64,000 bases of DNA from Marimonas lutisalis (GTDB lineage Bacteria; Pseudomonadota; Alphaproteobacteria; Rhodobacterales; Rhodobacteraceae), in assembly GCF_005434965.1 (NCBI RefSeq), contig NZ_SKCI01000002.1:492001-556000 (forward strand), given 5' to 3'. This document shows positions 52,168 through 63,329 of the stretch, piece after piece. How positions within the stretch are numbered: position 1 is the first letter of the stretch; each line of letters starts with the position of its first letter. The notes under the pieces were generated by a model that saw only the letters and a list, made by a program, of their open reading frames with translations, was not told where the DNA came from and did no database searches. The position numbers were made by a program, and so were the translations under genes.

Positions 52168-53811
52168 ATGACAGAACTGCGCGACGCCGCCCTTGCAAGC
52201 AAAGCCTGGCCCTTTGAAGAGGCCCGCCGGGTATTGAAACGCTATGCCAAGGCCGCGCCCGAGAAGGGCTATGTGCTGTTCGAAACCGGCTATGGCCCGT
52301 CGGGCCTGCCGCATATCGGCACCTTTGGCGAGGTGGCGCGCACGACCATGGTGCGCCGGGCGTTCGAGCTGATCTCGGACATCCCGACCAAGCTGATCTG
52401 CTTTTCCGATGACATGGACGGACTGCGCAAGGTGCCGGGCAACGTGCCGAACCAGGAGCAGATGAAAGAGGATCTGAACCTGCCGCTGACCAAGGTGCGC
52501 GACCCGTTCGGCACGCATGACAGCTTCGGTGCGCATAACAACGCGCGTCTGAATGCGTTCCTCGACAGTTACGGGTTCGAGTACGAGTTCGCCAGTGCGA
52601 CCGAGTATTACAAGAGCGGCAAGTTCGACGAGGCGCTGCTGAAGGCGCTGCACGAGTTCGACAAGATCATGGAGATCATGCTGCCGACGCTGGGCAAGGA
52701 ACGGCAGGAGACCTATTCGCCGTTCCTGCCGGTGAGCCCGAAGACCGGCCATGTGCTGCAGGTGCCGACGCTGGAGCGGAACCTGGAGAAAGGCACGATC
52801 GTTTACGAGGAACCCGACGGTGAGCGGGTGGAAGTGCCGGTGACGGGTGGCAATGTCAAGCTGCAGTGGAAGCCCGACTGGGGCATGCGCTGGGCGGCGC
52901 TTGGCGTGGATTACGAAATGTTCGGGAAAGACCTGATCCCGTCGGCCGAGCTGAGCTCGAAAATCTGCCGGGTGCTGGGGACGCAGCCGCCGGAGCTGTT
53001 CAATTACGAGCTGTTCCTGGATGAAGAAGGTCAGAAGATCTCGAAATCGAAGGGCAATGGCCTGTCGATGGAAGAGTGGCTTACCTATGCCGCGCCCGAG
53101 AGCCTGTCGTATTTCATGTACCAGAAACCGAAGACGGCGAAGCGGCTGTATTTCGACGTGATTCCCAAGGCAGTGGACGAGTATCACCAGCAGCTGCGCG
53201 CCTATCCGGGCCAGGACCTGAAGGCGCAGCTGAACAACCCGGTGTTCCACATCCACGGCGGCGATGTGCCCGCCTCGGACATGGTTGTGCCGTTCTCGAT
53301 GCTGTTGAACCTGGCCAGCGCGTCGAGCGCCGAGGACAAAGCGACGATGTGGGGCTTTATCGGAAAATACGCCCCCGACGCGACGCCGGAGACGCATCCG
53401 GGCATGGATGCGGCGGCGAGATACGCGGTGCGCTATTTCAATGATTTCGTGAAGCCCGAGAAGGTGTATCGCGCACCCGACGTGCAGGAGCTCGCGGCGC
53501 TGGAGGACCTGGTGGCGGCGCTGAAATCGCCCGAGGCGGCGCTGGAGCAGATTGCGAAGAAGAACGCGGTTATGGGCAATGACGAGCCGCTGCCGGAGGC
53601 CGATTACGGCGACGAGGACTTCCTGCAGTCGATCGTGTTCGCCGTGGGCAAGAACCACGGGTTTGAGCCGCTGCGCGACTGGTTCAAGGCGATCTACGAG
53701 GTGTGCCTGGGCGCGAGCCAGGGGCCGCGCTTTGGCGGGTTCATCGCGCTTTACGGCGTGGACGAGACCATCGCACTGATCGAGAAGGCGCTGGCCGGCG
53801 AGCTGGGTTGA
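52168..53811 (+). CDS. lysS: class I lysyl-tRNA synthetase
   Basis: Charges tRNA-Lys. This is the archaeal-type class I enzyme (LysK), not the class II LysS, and is common in alphaproteobacteria. The 547-residue protein has [12 protein letters not shown] (HIGH-like, 48-51) and [11 protein letters not shown] (KMSKS-like, about 290), with no class II motifs. ATG 52168 (MTELRDAAL) follows GGAGATTTCCC; an in-frame ATG 33 bases earlier is less likely. It is the only lysyl-tRNA synthetase in the window. Confidence 0.96.
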   Translation: MTELRDAALASKAWPFEEARRVLKRYAKAAPEKGYVLFETGYGPSGLPHIGTFGEVARTTMVRRAFELISDIPTKLICFSDDMDGLRKVPGNVPNQEQMKEDLNLPLTKVRDPFGTHDSFGAHNNARLNAFLDSYGFEYEFASATEYYKSGKFDEALLKALHEFDKIMEIMLPTLGKERQETYSPFLPVSPKTGHVLQVPTLERNLEKGTIVYEEPDGERVEVPVTGGNVKLQWKPDWGMRWAALGVDYEMFGKDLIPSAELSSKICRVLGTQPPELFNYELFLDEEGQKISKSKGNGLSMEEWLTYAAPESLSYFMYQKPKTAKRLYFDVIPKAVDEYHQQLRAYPGQDLKAQLNNPVFHIHGGDVPASDMVVPFSMLLNLASASSAEDKATMWGFIGKYAPDATPETHPGMDAAARYAVRYFNDFVKPEKVYRAPDVQELAALEDLVAALKSPEAALEQIAKKNAVMGNDEPLPEADYGDEDFLQSIVFAVGKNHGFEPLRDWFKAIYEVCLGASQGPRFGGFIALYGVDETIALIEKALAGELG

Positions 53812-53814
53812 CCC

Positions 53815-53841
53815 AAGGTGGGGTGAAACCCCACCCTACGG
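53815..53841 (+). repeat. REP-like palindrome between lysS and the DUF4336 gene
   Basis: GGTGGGGT-GAA-ACCCCACC followed by CTACGG. Read on the other strand it is GTAGGGTGGGGTTTCACCCC plus ACC, with the same GTAG head and TTCA centre as the REPs inside the RAYT gene. It occupies almost the whole intergenic space. Confidence 0.65.
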
Positions 53842-53843
53842 CC

Positions 53844-54583
53844 ATGGCGACCGGGTATGAACCGCTGAACACGCCGAAACCGGTGGGGCCGGGGATCTGG
53901 ATCGTGGATGGTCCGGCGATCCGGTTTTTCGGAATGCCGTTTTCGACGCGGGCGACGGTGGTGCAGCTGGATAACGGTGATCTGTGGGTGCATTCGCCCA
54001 CGCAACTGAGCGATGGTTTGCGCGATGAGGTTGCGGCACTGGTGCCGGTGGCGCATCTGATCGCGCCGAACTGGATCCATTATGCCTATGTCGCCGACTG
54101 GCAGGCGGCGTTTCCGAGGGCCCTGGCCTGGGCCGCGCCGGGGGTGGCCCAGCGGGCGGCGAAGAAGGGCATGGAGTTGCGTTTCGATCATGACCTGGGG
54201 CGCAGGGGGCCGAGGCCGCCTGGGCCGGGCAGATCGCGCAGATAATCGTCGAGGGCAGCCCGGTGCACCGCGAGGCGGTGTTTTTCCATCGCGCGTCGAG
54301 GACGCTGATCCTGACCGACCTGATCGAGAATTTCGAAGCGGCGAAATTGCCGTGGTGGATGCGGATCGCGGCGCGGATGGGCGGGATCCTGGACCCGGAC
54401 GGACAGATGCCGCGGGACATGCGGGCGACGTTCCGGGGCCATCATGACCAGCTGCGCGCCGCGGTCGAGCGGATGATCGGCTGGGACCCGGAGCGGGTGA
54501 TCGTGGCGCATGGGCGATGGTACCGGCGCGACGGCGCGGCGGAGCTGCGCCGGGCGTTCCGGTTCCTCTGGTCGGAAAAGTGA
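53844..54583 (+). pseudogene. DUF4336 (metallo-beta-lactamase-like) gene with a frameshift
   Basis: The first part, [15 protein letters not shown]... to RFDHDLG, is an N-terminal DUF4336 domain ([32 protein letters not shown]). The frame then shifts within CTGGGGCGCAG near 54200-54208. The continuation [15 protein letters not shown]...VHREAVFFHRASRTLILTDL to FLWSEK is in the next frame. One missing G in a G-run would restore a 246-residue protein. Codon use is normal on both sides, so this is either a recent mutation or a sequencing error. The REP-like element lies just before its start. Confidence 0.82.
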
Positions 54584-54632
54584 TCCGGCGCCCCTGCCGC
54601 TGCGTAAACATGGGCAGACAGGGGGTAGACAG

Positions 54633-55046
54633 ATGAAACAGATCGTTCTTGCCATTCTGATCGTCGTTGGCTTTGCCGCACGCGACGTAGAGGCCGATGA
54701 GGCCCGCAGCCCGGCGGTCGAGGATGTGATCAGCCAGCAGATCGAAGCCTTCAAGGCCGATGATTTCACCCGCGCCTTCGGGTTCGCCAGCCCCAACATC
54801 AAGCGCATTTTCCGCACGCCCGAGATGTTCGGGCACATGGTGCAGCATGGCTATCCGATGGTGTGGCGGCCGGCGAATGTGGAGTTCCTGGAGCTGCGCG
54901 AGATCGACGGCCGGCTGTGGCAGAAGGTGCGTATCAGCGATGCCAAGGGTGATTTGCACATGCTGGACTACCAGATGATCGAGCTGCCGGGCGGCTGGAA
55001 GATCAACGGTGTGCAGCTCTTGGAAATGCCGGGGATGACGGCCTGA
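54633..55046 (+). CDS. secreted DUF4864 protein
   Basis: A 137-residue protein with a signal peptide (QIVLAILIVVGFAARDVEA) and a DUF4864 domain (VISQQIEAFKADDFTRAFGFASPNIKRIF, then MIELPGGWKINGVQLL). The fold is NTF2/SnoaL-like. The function is unknown. ATG 54633 follows GGGGGTAGACAG. It abuts the convergent DUF2244 gene with no space between the stops. Confidence 0.88.
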   Translation: MKQIVLAILIVVGFAARDVEADEARSPAVEDVISQQIEAFKADDFTRAFGFASPNIKRIFRTPEMFGHMVQHGYPMVWRPANVEFLELREIDGRLWQKVRISDAKGDLHMLDYQMIELPGGWKINGVQLLEMPGMTA

Positions 55047-55538
55047 TCAGCCTTTGCCGGCGAGGTCCTTCAGCGCCTCTTTCAACTCACCAATCAGGAT
55101 CTTGCGTTCCTTTTCCGACAGGAAGCGGCCTATTTCCACTTCGCGCCCGTTGCCCGACAGGGTGACGTAATGCTCAACCGGGCCGCCGGTGAGGTAGATT
55201 TGGGCACGGGTCCAGTAGGTGTTGCATTCCCATGTCAGGACATCGCCCTTGGGCGGCTGGTGCACCAGCCGCGTCTGTTCGGGCGTAATGGTGAGCGTTT
55301 CGAGTACTTCCGCGGTCTTGTAGGTGTGTTCGAGCGCCCACCAGAGCCCGGCCACGGCCAGCAGCAGGAAGGGCAGTAGACCCCAGAGGAACACAGTTCC
55401 CAGAAGCCCGTAGAGCGGCACGGTGGCCAGAAGGAAGGCCATGAGGATGATCGCCGCGAAGCCGCGGCGCGGCAGCGAGCGGTGGGGCCAGAGCGTGACC
55501 TGGCGTTCGTCGGTGGTGTTGGACCAGCGGTGGGGCAT
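55047..55538 (-). CDS. DUF2244 membrane protein
   Basis: A 163-residue inner-membrane protein of the DUF2244 family. Two transmembrane helices (FAAIILMAFLLATVPLYGLL and FLWGLLPFLLLAVAGLWWAL) are followed by a C-terminal cytoplasmic beta domain (ETLTITPEQTRLVHQPPKGD, then YVTLSGNGREVEIGRFLSE). In Rhodobacterales and related groups this gene is often found near cytochrome oxidase subunit I, as it is here, which suggests a link to oxidase biogenesis (an inference). Confidence 0.9.
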   Translation of the reverse strand: MPHRWSNTTDERQVTLWPHRSLPRRGFAAIILMAFLLATVPLYGLLGTVFLWGLLPFLLLAVAGLWWALEHTYKTAEVLETLTITPEQTRLVHQPPKGDVLTWECNTYWTRAQIYLTGGPVEHYVTLSGNGREVEIGRFLSEKERKILIGELKEALKDLAGKG

Positions 55539-55623
55539 CGGTGTTCCGGCGGGTAGCTTGCCTGCCCTGCCGGGCGATCGCGCGAAAGGGTGCGGAAAGG
55601 CCGGGAGAGCGGTTGAAGAATTG

Positions 55624-55654
55624 AAAAGGGCCCCAGGTTGTCACCTGGAGCCCT
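55624..55654 (-). terminator. terminator after ctaD
   Basis: GGGCCCCAGGT and ACCTGGAGCCC pair (one mismatch/bulge) around GTTGTC or TGTC. On the minus strand the stem is followed by CTTTTCAA. It is about 30 bases past the ctaD stop. Confidence 0.75.
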
Positions 55655-55684
55655 GTTCGCGCGTTTTCTCAGGTCCAGGCCCGG

Positions 55685-57358
55685 TTAGTGGGCGTGACCC
55701 TTGTCCCAGTCCTCACGCTTGGGGAGCTGTTCGAAGGTGTGCTCCGGCGGCGGCGAGGGCAGGGTCCACTCGAGCGTGTCGGCATATTCGTTCCAGTAGT
55801 TGGCTTCGGTCACGCGGGCGCCGCGGAACAGCGTGTAGAACACGATGCCGAAGAACAGGACGAAGGATGCGAAGCTGAGCAGAGCGCCCCAGCTGGAGAT
55901 GTAGTTCCAGTAGGCGAACGCCTCGGGGTAGTCGATGTAGCGGCGCGGCATGCCCTGACGGCCCAGGAAGTGCTGGGGGAAGAAGGTCAGGTTGACGCCG
56001 ATGAAGAACATCCAGAAGTGAACCTTGGCCCAGAATTCCGGATACTGGCGGCCCGTCATCTTGCCCATGTAGAAATAGATCCCGGCAAAGATGGTGAAGG
56101 CTGCGCCCATCGACATGGTGTAGTGGAAGTGCGCCACGACGTAGTAGGTATCGTGATAGGCGCGGTCTACGCCGGCCTGCGACAGAACGATGCCCGTCAC
56201 GCCACCGATGGTGAAGAGGATCAGGAAGCCGATGGCAAACAACATCGGTGCCTTGAACTCGAGCGAGCCGCCCCACATCGTGGCGATCCACGAGAAGATC
56301 TTGATCCCTGTCGGAACGGCGATGACCATCGTGGCCAGCATGAAGTAGGACTGCTGGGTCAGCGACATGCCCACGGTGTACATGTGGTGCGCCCATACGA
56401 CAAAGCCCAGAGCGCCGATCGCGATGATCGCCCAGACCATCGGCAGGTAGCCGAAGACGGGCTTGCGCGAGAAGGTGGCGAACACGTGGCTGACGAGGCC
56501 GAAGCCCGGCAGGATCACGATGTAGACTTCGGGGTGACCGAAGAACCACAGGATGTGCTGGTAGAGGATCGGGTCACCGCCACCGGCCGGATCGAAGAAC
56601 GTGGTTCCGAAGTTCCGGTCGGTCAGCAGCATGGTGATGGCGCCGGCCAGAACGGGCAGCGACAGCAGGATCAGCCATGCGGTGACGAAGATCGACCACG
56701 AGAACAGCGGCACCTTGAAGAGCGTCATGCCCGGGGCCCGCATGTTCAGGAAGGTGGTGATCATGTTGATGGCACCCAGGATCGAGGATGCGCCCGAGAC
56801 GTGCACGGCAAAGATCGCGAGGTCCATCGACATGCCGCCTTCGAGGGTGGAAAGCGGCGGGTAGAGCACCCAGCCGACGCCCGAGCCCATCTGGCCGTTG
56901 CCGCCCGGTGCGAAGAGCGAGGCGACGCCCAGCGACACACCGGCGACATACATCCAGAAGCTAAGGTTGTTCATCCGCGGGAACGCCATGTCCGGCGCGC
57001 CGATCTGCAGCGGCATGAAGTAGTTACCGAAGCCGCCAAAGAGCGCGGGAATCACCACGAAGAACATCATCAGAACACCGTGATAGGTGATCATGACGTT
57101 CCAGAGGTGCCCGTTGGGCGTGCAATCCGCGGTTCCACCGCCAAACAGGCGGAAGCCTTCGAGACACATGTGCTGCACCCCGGGGTGCATCAGCTCGATC
57201 CGCATGAAAACGGTGAAAAGAACGGCGATCAGGCCCACGAGGGCCGAGACGATCAGGTAGAGAATCCCGATGTCTTTGTGGTTGGTCGACATGAACCACC
57301 GGGTAAAGAACCCGCGGTTGTCTTCATGTTCGTGCCCGTGAATGGCTGCATCTGCCAT
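55685..57358 (-). CDS. ctaD: cytochrome c oxidase subunit I (aa3 type)
   Basis: The catalytic subunit of the aa3 oxidase, binding heme a and the heme a3-CuB centre in the inner membrane. At 557 residues it has twelve predicted helices. Ligand motifs are [28 protein letters not shown] (CuB His and the crosslinked Tyr), [10 protein letters not shown], and [11 protein letters not shown]. The D- and K-channel segments are conserved. ATG 57358 ([11 protein letters not shown]) suits the family. Subunits II and III are not in the window. An FNR-like box lies 107 bases upstream. Confidence 0.97.
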   Translation of the reverse strand: MADAAIHGHEHEDNRGFFTRWFMSTNHKDIGILYLIVSALVGLIAVLFTVFMRIELMHPGVQHMCLEGFRLFGGGTADCTPNGHLWNVMITYHGVLMMFFVVIPALFGGFGNYFMPLQIGAPDMAFPRMNNLSFWMYVAGVSLGVASLFAPGGNGQMGSGVGWVLYPPLSTLEGGMSMDLAIFAVHVSGASSILGAINMITTFLNMRAPGMTLFKVPLFSWSIFVTAWLILLSLPVLAGAITMLLTDRNFGTTFFDPAGGGDPILYQHILWFFGHPEVYIVILPGFGLVSHVFATFSRKPVFGYLPMVWAIIAIGALGFVVWAHHMYTVGMSLTQQSYFMLATMVIAVPTGIKIFSWIATMWGGSLEFKAPMLFAIGFLILFTIGGVTGIVLSQAGVDRAYHDTYYVVAHFHYTMSMGAAFTIFAGIYFYMGKMTGRQYPEFWAKVHFWMFFIGVNLTFFPQHFLGRQGMPRRYIDYPEAFAYWNYISSWGALLSFASFVLFFGIVFYTLFRGARVTEANYWNEYADTLEWTLPSPPPEHTFEQLPKREDWDKGHAH

Positions 57359-57464
57359 GCTGCGGTGCCTCCTGTTGAATTCGATTGCGCGCAGAAGCGT
57401 GGAATCCGCGCACGTGTCCACCTTCGGTTTTAATTTGTGGCGCGGTGGGGGGCAACGGTGGAAA

Positions 57465-57478
57465 TTGACCTAGATCAA
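57465..57478 (-). promoter_or_regulatory. FNR/FnrL-like box upstream of ctaD
   Basis: TTGAC-CTAG-ATCAA matches TTGAT-N4-ATCAA at nine of ten positions. It is 107 bases upstream of the ctaD ATG and in the gap between ctaD and the cytochrome c2 gene. FnrL represses aa3 oxidase in some Rhodobacter species, so a repressing role is plausible. Confidence 0.6.
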
Positions 57479-57555
57479 ATAATTTTGTCGCACCCCTGGG
57501 CCTCGGCCAATTATCAGGCAGGCCCGGGCCGCTGTTAACAAGTATCTGGCGTGCA

Positions 57556-57587
57556 ACAAAAAAACGGAGGGCGTGGCCCTCCGTTTC
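57556..57587 (-). terminator. terminator after the cytochrome c2 gene
   Basis: AAACGGAGGGC (57562-57572) pairs perfectly with GCCCTCCGTTT (57576-57586) around GTG. On the minus strand a seven-T run follows. It isolates this gene from ctaD. Confidence 0.9.
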
Positions 57588-57627
57588 GATATTCAGGTGA
57601 TTCCCGGCGAACCGGAAGCCCGCGGGA

Positions 57628-58041
57628 TTATTCCGCCGGTTTGAGCGAGGCCAGATAGGCCGCGACGTCTTCGCCGCCCTTCTTCAGCTTGAAGGTCATT
57701 TTCGACTTGTTGTTGTAGCCCTTGTCGCTGAGCCAGCCGCGGGGATCGGCCACGTACGTGGCGATTTCTTCTTCGGTCCAGACAAACTCGGCTTCGGCGG
57801 CTTCTTTCAGGCCGTTGCCGTATTTGAAATCTTCGACCGAGCCGGCCACGCGGCCGACGACGCCGTAGAGGTTCGGGCCGGTTTTACCGCCCTTGACGAT
57901 GGTTTCACCCTCGTCCGAGACGATCATGTGGCAGGATTTGCACTTCTTGAACTCTTTCTCGCCGGCGGCGGCGTCGCCTTCGGCGAAGGCCGGAGCGGCA
58001 AGGGCCAGGAGTGCGGCGGTGGTCGTCAGTACGGTTTTCAT
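57628..58041 (-). CDS. cytochrome c2-like soluble cytochrome c
   Basis: A periplasmic electron carrier. The 137-residue precursor has a signal peptide (LTTTAALLALAAPAFAEGD), the heme site CKSCH (C34, C37, H38), GKTGPNLYGVVGRVAG, and the sixth ligand Met115 in NKSKMTFKLK. It aligns closely with Rhodobacter cytochrome c2. It probably shuttles electrons from the bc1 complex to the aa3 oxidase encoded next door, and perhaps to the di-heme peroxidase. It is its own transcription unit on the evidence of the terminator. Confidence 0.92.
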   Translation of the reverse strand: MKTVLTTTAALLALAAPAFAEGDAAAGEKEFKKCKSCHMIVSDEGETIVKGGKTGPNLYGVVGRVAGSVEDFKYGNGLKEAAEAEFVWTEEEIATYVADPRGWLSDKGYNNKSKMTFKLKKGGEDVAAYLASLKPAE

Positions 58042-58178
58042 GTCTACCTCATTGTGTTGAGAACCGGGTGAGTCCGCGTCTTGATATATTTTCAAGGCCC
58101 CGCGTGACAAGCGCAACCGCCCGGGTGATTTGTCGCACATAGATGTTTTTTCATTACATCTTTGTGAATTCGCAGCGG

Positions 58179-58829
58179 TCAGTCGCCGAAAACCGGGTCG
58201 AACCTGCGTTGCAGCGCGGTGTCGAGATCGCTCATGCTGACCGGCAGGCCGAGATCGACGAGGCTGGTAACGCCGTGGCCGGTGATGCCGCAGGGCACGA
58301 TGCCGGAAAAATGCGAAAGATCGGGATCGACGTTGATCGAGATGCCGTGGAAGCTGACCCATTTGCGCAGGCGGATGCCGATAGCGGCGATTTTGTCTTC
58401 GCGGGGGCTGCCATCGGGCAGGGGCGGTTTTTCCGGGCGGGTGACCCAGACGCCGACGCGGCCCTCGCGGATTTCGCCGCGGATGTTGAACTCATCTAGG
58501 GTGGCGATCACCCACTCTTCGAGTTGCTGGACAAAGCGGCGCACGTCGTGGCCGCGTTTGCCCACGTTCAGCATCACGTAGACGACGCGCTGGCCGGGGC
58601 CATGATACGTGTACTGGCCGCCGCGCCGGGCCTCAAAGACCGGGAAGCGGTCGGGGTCGGTGAGATCCTCGCGTTTGGCCGAGGTGCCGGCGGTATAGAG
58701 CGGCGGGTGTTCCAGCAGCCAGATGCATTCCGGCGCCTTCCCGGCGGCGATCGCCTCGGCGCGGGTCTCCATGAAGGCCAGGGCCTCTTCATAGTCGGTA
58801 AGCCCGTCGGAGATTTTCCATTCGATCAT
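58179..58829 (-). CDS. lipB: lipoyl(octanoyl) transferase
   Basis: Moves octanoyl from acyl-carrier protein to lipoyl domains of 2-oxoacid dehydrogenases. The 216-residue protein has [19 protein letters not shown], the catalytic Lys146 in [24 protein letters not shown], and Cys180 in [13 protein letters not shown]. lipA is not adjacent. Confidence 0.95.
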   Translation of the reverse strand: MIEWKISDGLTDYEEALAFMETRAEAIAAGKAPECIWLLEHPPLYTAGTSAKREDLTDPDRFPVFEARRGGQYTYHGPGQRVVYVMLNVGKRGHDVRRFVQQLEEWVIATLDEFNIRGEIREGRVGVWVTRPEKPPLPDGSPREDKIAAIGIRLRKWVSFHGISINVDPDLSHFSGIVPCGITGHGVTSLVDLGLPVSMSDLDTALQRRFDPVFGD

Positions 58830-58976
58830 GGGGGTGCCGGTGTGCTGGAGTGTGCGCAGATGTCTTTAGACCGGAGCGACGGAAATGTCAGCCCGCGGCG
58901 TAGAACTTGAGCAGGCTCAAGGCGGATGGGCGATTCGGCGGGCAATGATAAGTTGTTGCATTGTGGAGCGTAACGG

Positions 58977-60218
58977 ATGACCACGAAACAGGATGAGATC
59001 GAGCAGCGGCTGGGGTTGGACCGCAGCCCGCACCGGCACTGGTGGCTGTTGCTGCCGGTGCTGGCGGTTTTGGGCGCGGCGGCTCTGTGGTGGTGGATGG
59101 CCGGAGAGGCCGAGCGCAGCGCGCCGCGATACACCACCGTGGCGGCGGCCAAGGGTGATCTGACCGTCGCGGTGACGGCGACGGGCACGGTGGAGCCGAC
59201 GAACCTGGTGACGATTTCGAGCGAGTTGAGCGGCACGGTAGAAAGCGTGAGCGCCGATTTCAACGACGTGGTATCGGCGGGCCAGGAACTGGCGCGGCTG
59301 GATACCGCGAAATTGCAGGCGCAGGTGGCTGTGCAACAGGCCAGCCTGCGCGCCGCCGAGGCCCGCGTTATCAGCGCCGAGGCATCGCTGGCCGAGACGA
59401 TGGAGGCCTACGAGACCACCCGTGAGCTGGACCGACGCGGCGTGGCCAGCCACACGGCGCTGATCAACGCGAAGGCGGCGTTTGACCGGGCGCGGGCGAG
59501 CCTGCAGGTCGCGAATGCCGACCGGCAACTGGCCGAGGCGACGCTGAAGCTGACCCAGGCGGACCTGGAAAAGGCGTGTATCTGCAGCCCGATCAATGGC
59601 GTTGTGCTGGACCGGCAGGTGGACCCGGGGCAGATCGTGGCCTCGTCTCTGAATGCGCCGACGCTGTTTACGGTGGCTGAGGACCTGACCAAGATGGAAT
59701 TGCAGGTCTATGTGGACGAGGCCGATATCGGCAAGCTGCGCCGGGGCAACCGCAGCACCTTTACCGTGGACGCCTATGACGACCGGGTGTTCCCGGCCGA
59801 GATCGAGACGATCCGCTATGCCTCGGAGACGGTGGACGGGGTGGTGAGCTATCTTGCGACGCTGACGCTGGAGAATGCCGATATGGCCCTGCGCCCCGGC
59901 ATGACCGCGACCGCCGAGATCGTGGTGGCCGAGTTGCGCGATGTGCTGTTGGTGCCCAATGCCGCGTTGCGCTTTGCCCCGCCGCAGCTGGCCGATACGC
60001 AGGACGAAGACGATGACCGCAGCGGTCTTCTGGGGATGATCATGCCGCACCGGCCGCAAGAGGCGGCGAAACGTTCGCTCAACACGCTGTGGGTGCTGCG
60101 CGATGGCATGGCCACCGAGACCGCGGTGGAAACCGGCGAGAGCGACGGATCGGTGACCCAGATCACCGGCGGCGACCTGGCCGCGGGCGACATGGTGATC
60201 ACGGATCAGGACGAGTGA
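58977..60218 (+). CDS. efflux periplasmic adaptor (MacA/HlyD-like)
   Basis: The membrane-fusion subunit of an ABC efflux system. The 413-residue protein has a short cytoplasmic N-terminus, one transmembrane helix (WWLLLPVLAVLGAAALWWWM), a lipoyl/barrel-sandwich domain (VAVTATGTVEPTNLVTISSE, then ADFNDVVSAGQELARLD), an alpha-hairpin (about 110-190), and a beta-barrel part. The family signature ICSPINGVVLDRQVDPGQIV is present. The substrate is unknown. It is followed at once by the ATPase and permease genes. Confidence 0.9.
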   Translation: MTTKQDEIEQRLGLDRSPHRHWWLLLPVLAVLGAAALWWWMAGEAERSAPRYTTVAAAKGDLTVAVTATGTVEPTNLVTISSELSGTVESVSADFNDVVSAGQELARLDTAKLQAQVAVQQASLRAAEARVISAEASLAETMEAYETTRELDRRGVASHTALINAKAAFDRARASLQVANADRQLAEATLKLTQADLEKACICSPINGVVLDRQVDPGQIVASSLNAPTLFTVAEDLTKMELQVYVDEADIGKLRRGNRSTFTVDAYDDRVFPAEIETIRYASETVDGVVSYLATLTLENADMALRPGMTATAEIVVAELRDVLLVPNAALRFAPPQLADTQDEDDDRSGLLGMIMPHRPQEAAKRSLNTLWVLRDGMATETAVETGESDGSVTQITGGDLAAGDMVITDQDE

Positions 60219-60219
60219 G

Positions 60220-60965
60220 ATGACCGCAGACGCGATGCCGCCCCTGATCCGTTTCACGGATGTTGCCCGGGTCTATGGCACCGGCGAGGCCGAGGTGCGC
60301 GCGCTGGACGGGGTCAGCTTTGACATCATGCCGGGCGAGTTCGTCGCGATCATGGGGCCATCGGGCAGCGGCAAGTCGACGGCGATGAACGTGATCGGAT
60401 GCCTCGACCGGCCCACGGCGGGGCATTATTTCTTCAACGGCGTGGACGTGGCCGGTTTGAGCCGGGACCAGCGTGCGCTGTTGCGGCGGCATTACCTGGG
60501 ATTCGTTTTCCAGGGCTTCAACCTGCTGCCCCGCACGACGGCGCTGGAAAATGTGGAGCTGCCGCTGATCTACAAGGGGCTGCCGGCGCGGGAGCGGATC
60601 GCGATGGCGCGCGAGGTGCTGGCGCTTGTGGGGCTTGAAGGGCGCGAGCATCACGATCCGAGCGCGCTTTCGGGTGGTCAGCAGCAGCGGGTGGCGATCG
60701 CCCGCGCGCTGGCCGGTGCGCCCGAGGTGGTGCTGGCCGATGAGCCGACCGGCAACCTGGACACCAGGACATCGCTGGAAATCATGGACCTGCTGGTACG
60801 GTTGCGGCGCGAGCGTGATCTGACGATCGTCATGGTCACGCATGAGGAGGACATGGCGCGCTATGCCGACCGCCTGATCTGGATGGTGGACGGCAAGGTG
60901 GCACGCGATGAGCCGATGCCGGAAGGGCCGTTGCACGCGGCCCCACGGCACCAGGAGGCCGGGGC

Positions 60966-60969
<4 letters not shown>
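60220..60969 (+). CDS. MacB-type ABC transporter ATPase
   Basis: The ATPase of a MacB-like exporter, encoded separately from its permease. The 249-residue protein has Walker A MGPSGSGKSTAMN, the Q-loop VFQGFNLLPRTTALENV, the signature SGGQQQRVAIARAL, Walker B VVLADEPTGNLD, and the H-loop VMVTHEEDMA. The stop overlaps the permease start (ATGA), and it begins one base after the adaptor stop. Confidence 0.94.
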
Positions 60970-62177
<1,208 letters not shown>

Positions 62178-62840
62178 TCAGACTGCCCCCTGCGCCGAAA
62201 ATCGGGTGAGAAGCTGCGCGTAGGTGTCGGCGCCCTGCGCACCGGTGACGAGATGCGTGAGATCGAACACCATCGCGGGCACGCCGCGCACGCCCTTGTC
62301 GATCCAAAAACGCTGAATCGTGCGCACCTCGGGGGCGAACCGGCCGGTTTCGAGCGCGGCGCGGGCATCGGCCGCGTCGAGCCCCAGTTCGCCCGCGATG
62401 GCGGCGAGCGTGCCGATGTCCGACACATCGCGCCCATCGGTGAAATGCGCCTTGAAAAGCGCGAGCTTCATGTCGGTCTGGCGGCCCTGCGCCTCGGCCC
62501 ACTCGATGAGTTGATGGGCGCGGAAGGTGTTCACCATGCGGCTGTCATCGGTGAAGTTGAAGGTGAAGCCCAGCGATGCGCCCAGCTCGGAGAGCCGGGC
62601 CCGGGCGCGATCGCTGTCGTCGCGGGTGGTGCCGTATTTCTCGGCAAGGTGTTCGCGCAGGTTCTGGCCCTCGGGGGGCATCTGCGGGTTCAGTTCGAAC
62701 GGGTGCCAGAGGAACTGGGGCGTGATCCCGGTGGCCGCGATGGCCTGTGACAGCTGACGGTAACCGATAATGCACCAGGGGCAAACGACATCTGAGACGA
62801 TGTCGATTCGCAGAGGGTTTTCCGGGGCCGGGTCGGACAT
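62178..62840 (-). CDS. DsbA family oxidoreductase (FrnE-like)
   Basis: A 220-residue cytoplasmic member of the DsbA/2-hydroxychromene-2-carboxylate isomerase superfamily. The redox site is CPWC (C20, C23) in VSDVVCPWCIIGYRQL, and GVRGVPAMVFD provides the cis-Pro loop. HPFELNPQMPPEG is a FrnE signature. There is no signal peptide. ATG 62840 (MSDPAPENP) suits the family. It probably acts in thiol-disulfide exchange. Confidence 0.92.
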   Translation of the reverse strand: MSDPAPENPLRIDIVSDVVCPWCIIGYRQLSQAIAATGITPQFLWHPFELNPQMPPEGQNLREHLAEKYGTTRDDSDRARARLSELGASLGFTFNFTDDSRMVNTFRAHQLIEWAEAQGRQTDMKLALFKAHFTDGRDVSDIGTLAAIAGELGLDAADARAALETGRFAPEVRTIQRFWIDKGVRGVPAMVFDLTHLVTGAQGADTYAQLLTRFSAQGAV

Positions 62841-63028
62841 GGCGGGCCTTTCTGAGCTGCCCGAAGCATGGGCCACGCGGACCTGGGCCGGCAAGTCCCG
62901 GGAAAGCACGGTTTCGTGACTGGGAGCTTCGGCCCGGAGAATGCGGCTTTGCCGGCGAAAAGCCGGTTATTTACTCTTCACATCCGATGGGCGCTTCGCT
63001 ATATGCCGCTTCACCAAGCCTAGACAGT

Positions 63029-63115
63029 GCGGTCGTGGCGGAATTGGTAGACGCGCAGCGTTGAGGTCGCTGTGGGGTAACACCCGTGGAAGTTCGAGTC
63101 TTCTCGACCGCACCA
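63029..63115 (+). tRNA. tRNA-Leu (anticodon GAG)
   Basis: An 87-base class II tRNA. The acceptor arm GCGGTCG pairs with CGACCGC, followed by A and an encoded CCA. The D-loop contains AATTGGTAGACGC, the anticodon arm is CAGCG-TTGAGGT-CGCTG with GAG at the anticodon, a long variable arm (TGGGGTAACACCCG) follows, and the T-arm carries TTCGAGTC. It reads CUC and CUU codons. Confidence 0.97.
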
Positions 63116-63329
63116 ATACTCAAAAATCTTTTCTTTTCTGATGTTTGCTTTGTTGATCGGCGGGAGTAACCCCCAATTTGCTCCCCAAAAGCCAGCCTGT
63201 TGAATGGCGTCGAATCCTCTGTGGAGTAGGCATTTCCACCTGACCATGCCCCAGCATTGGCTATGTGGTGGCGTTTTTCCTTCCGCGCGCCCTGATTCTG
63301 GGCCTGCGCTCTGTAAAGCCGGCATCCAT

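Noticed and set aside
55688-57433. Plus-strand open frame spanning the ctaD region
   Set aside because: Antisense shadow of a fully conserved cytochrome oxidase gene. The product is low-complexity and rich in G, H, D and R.
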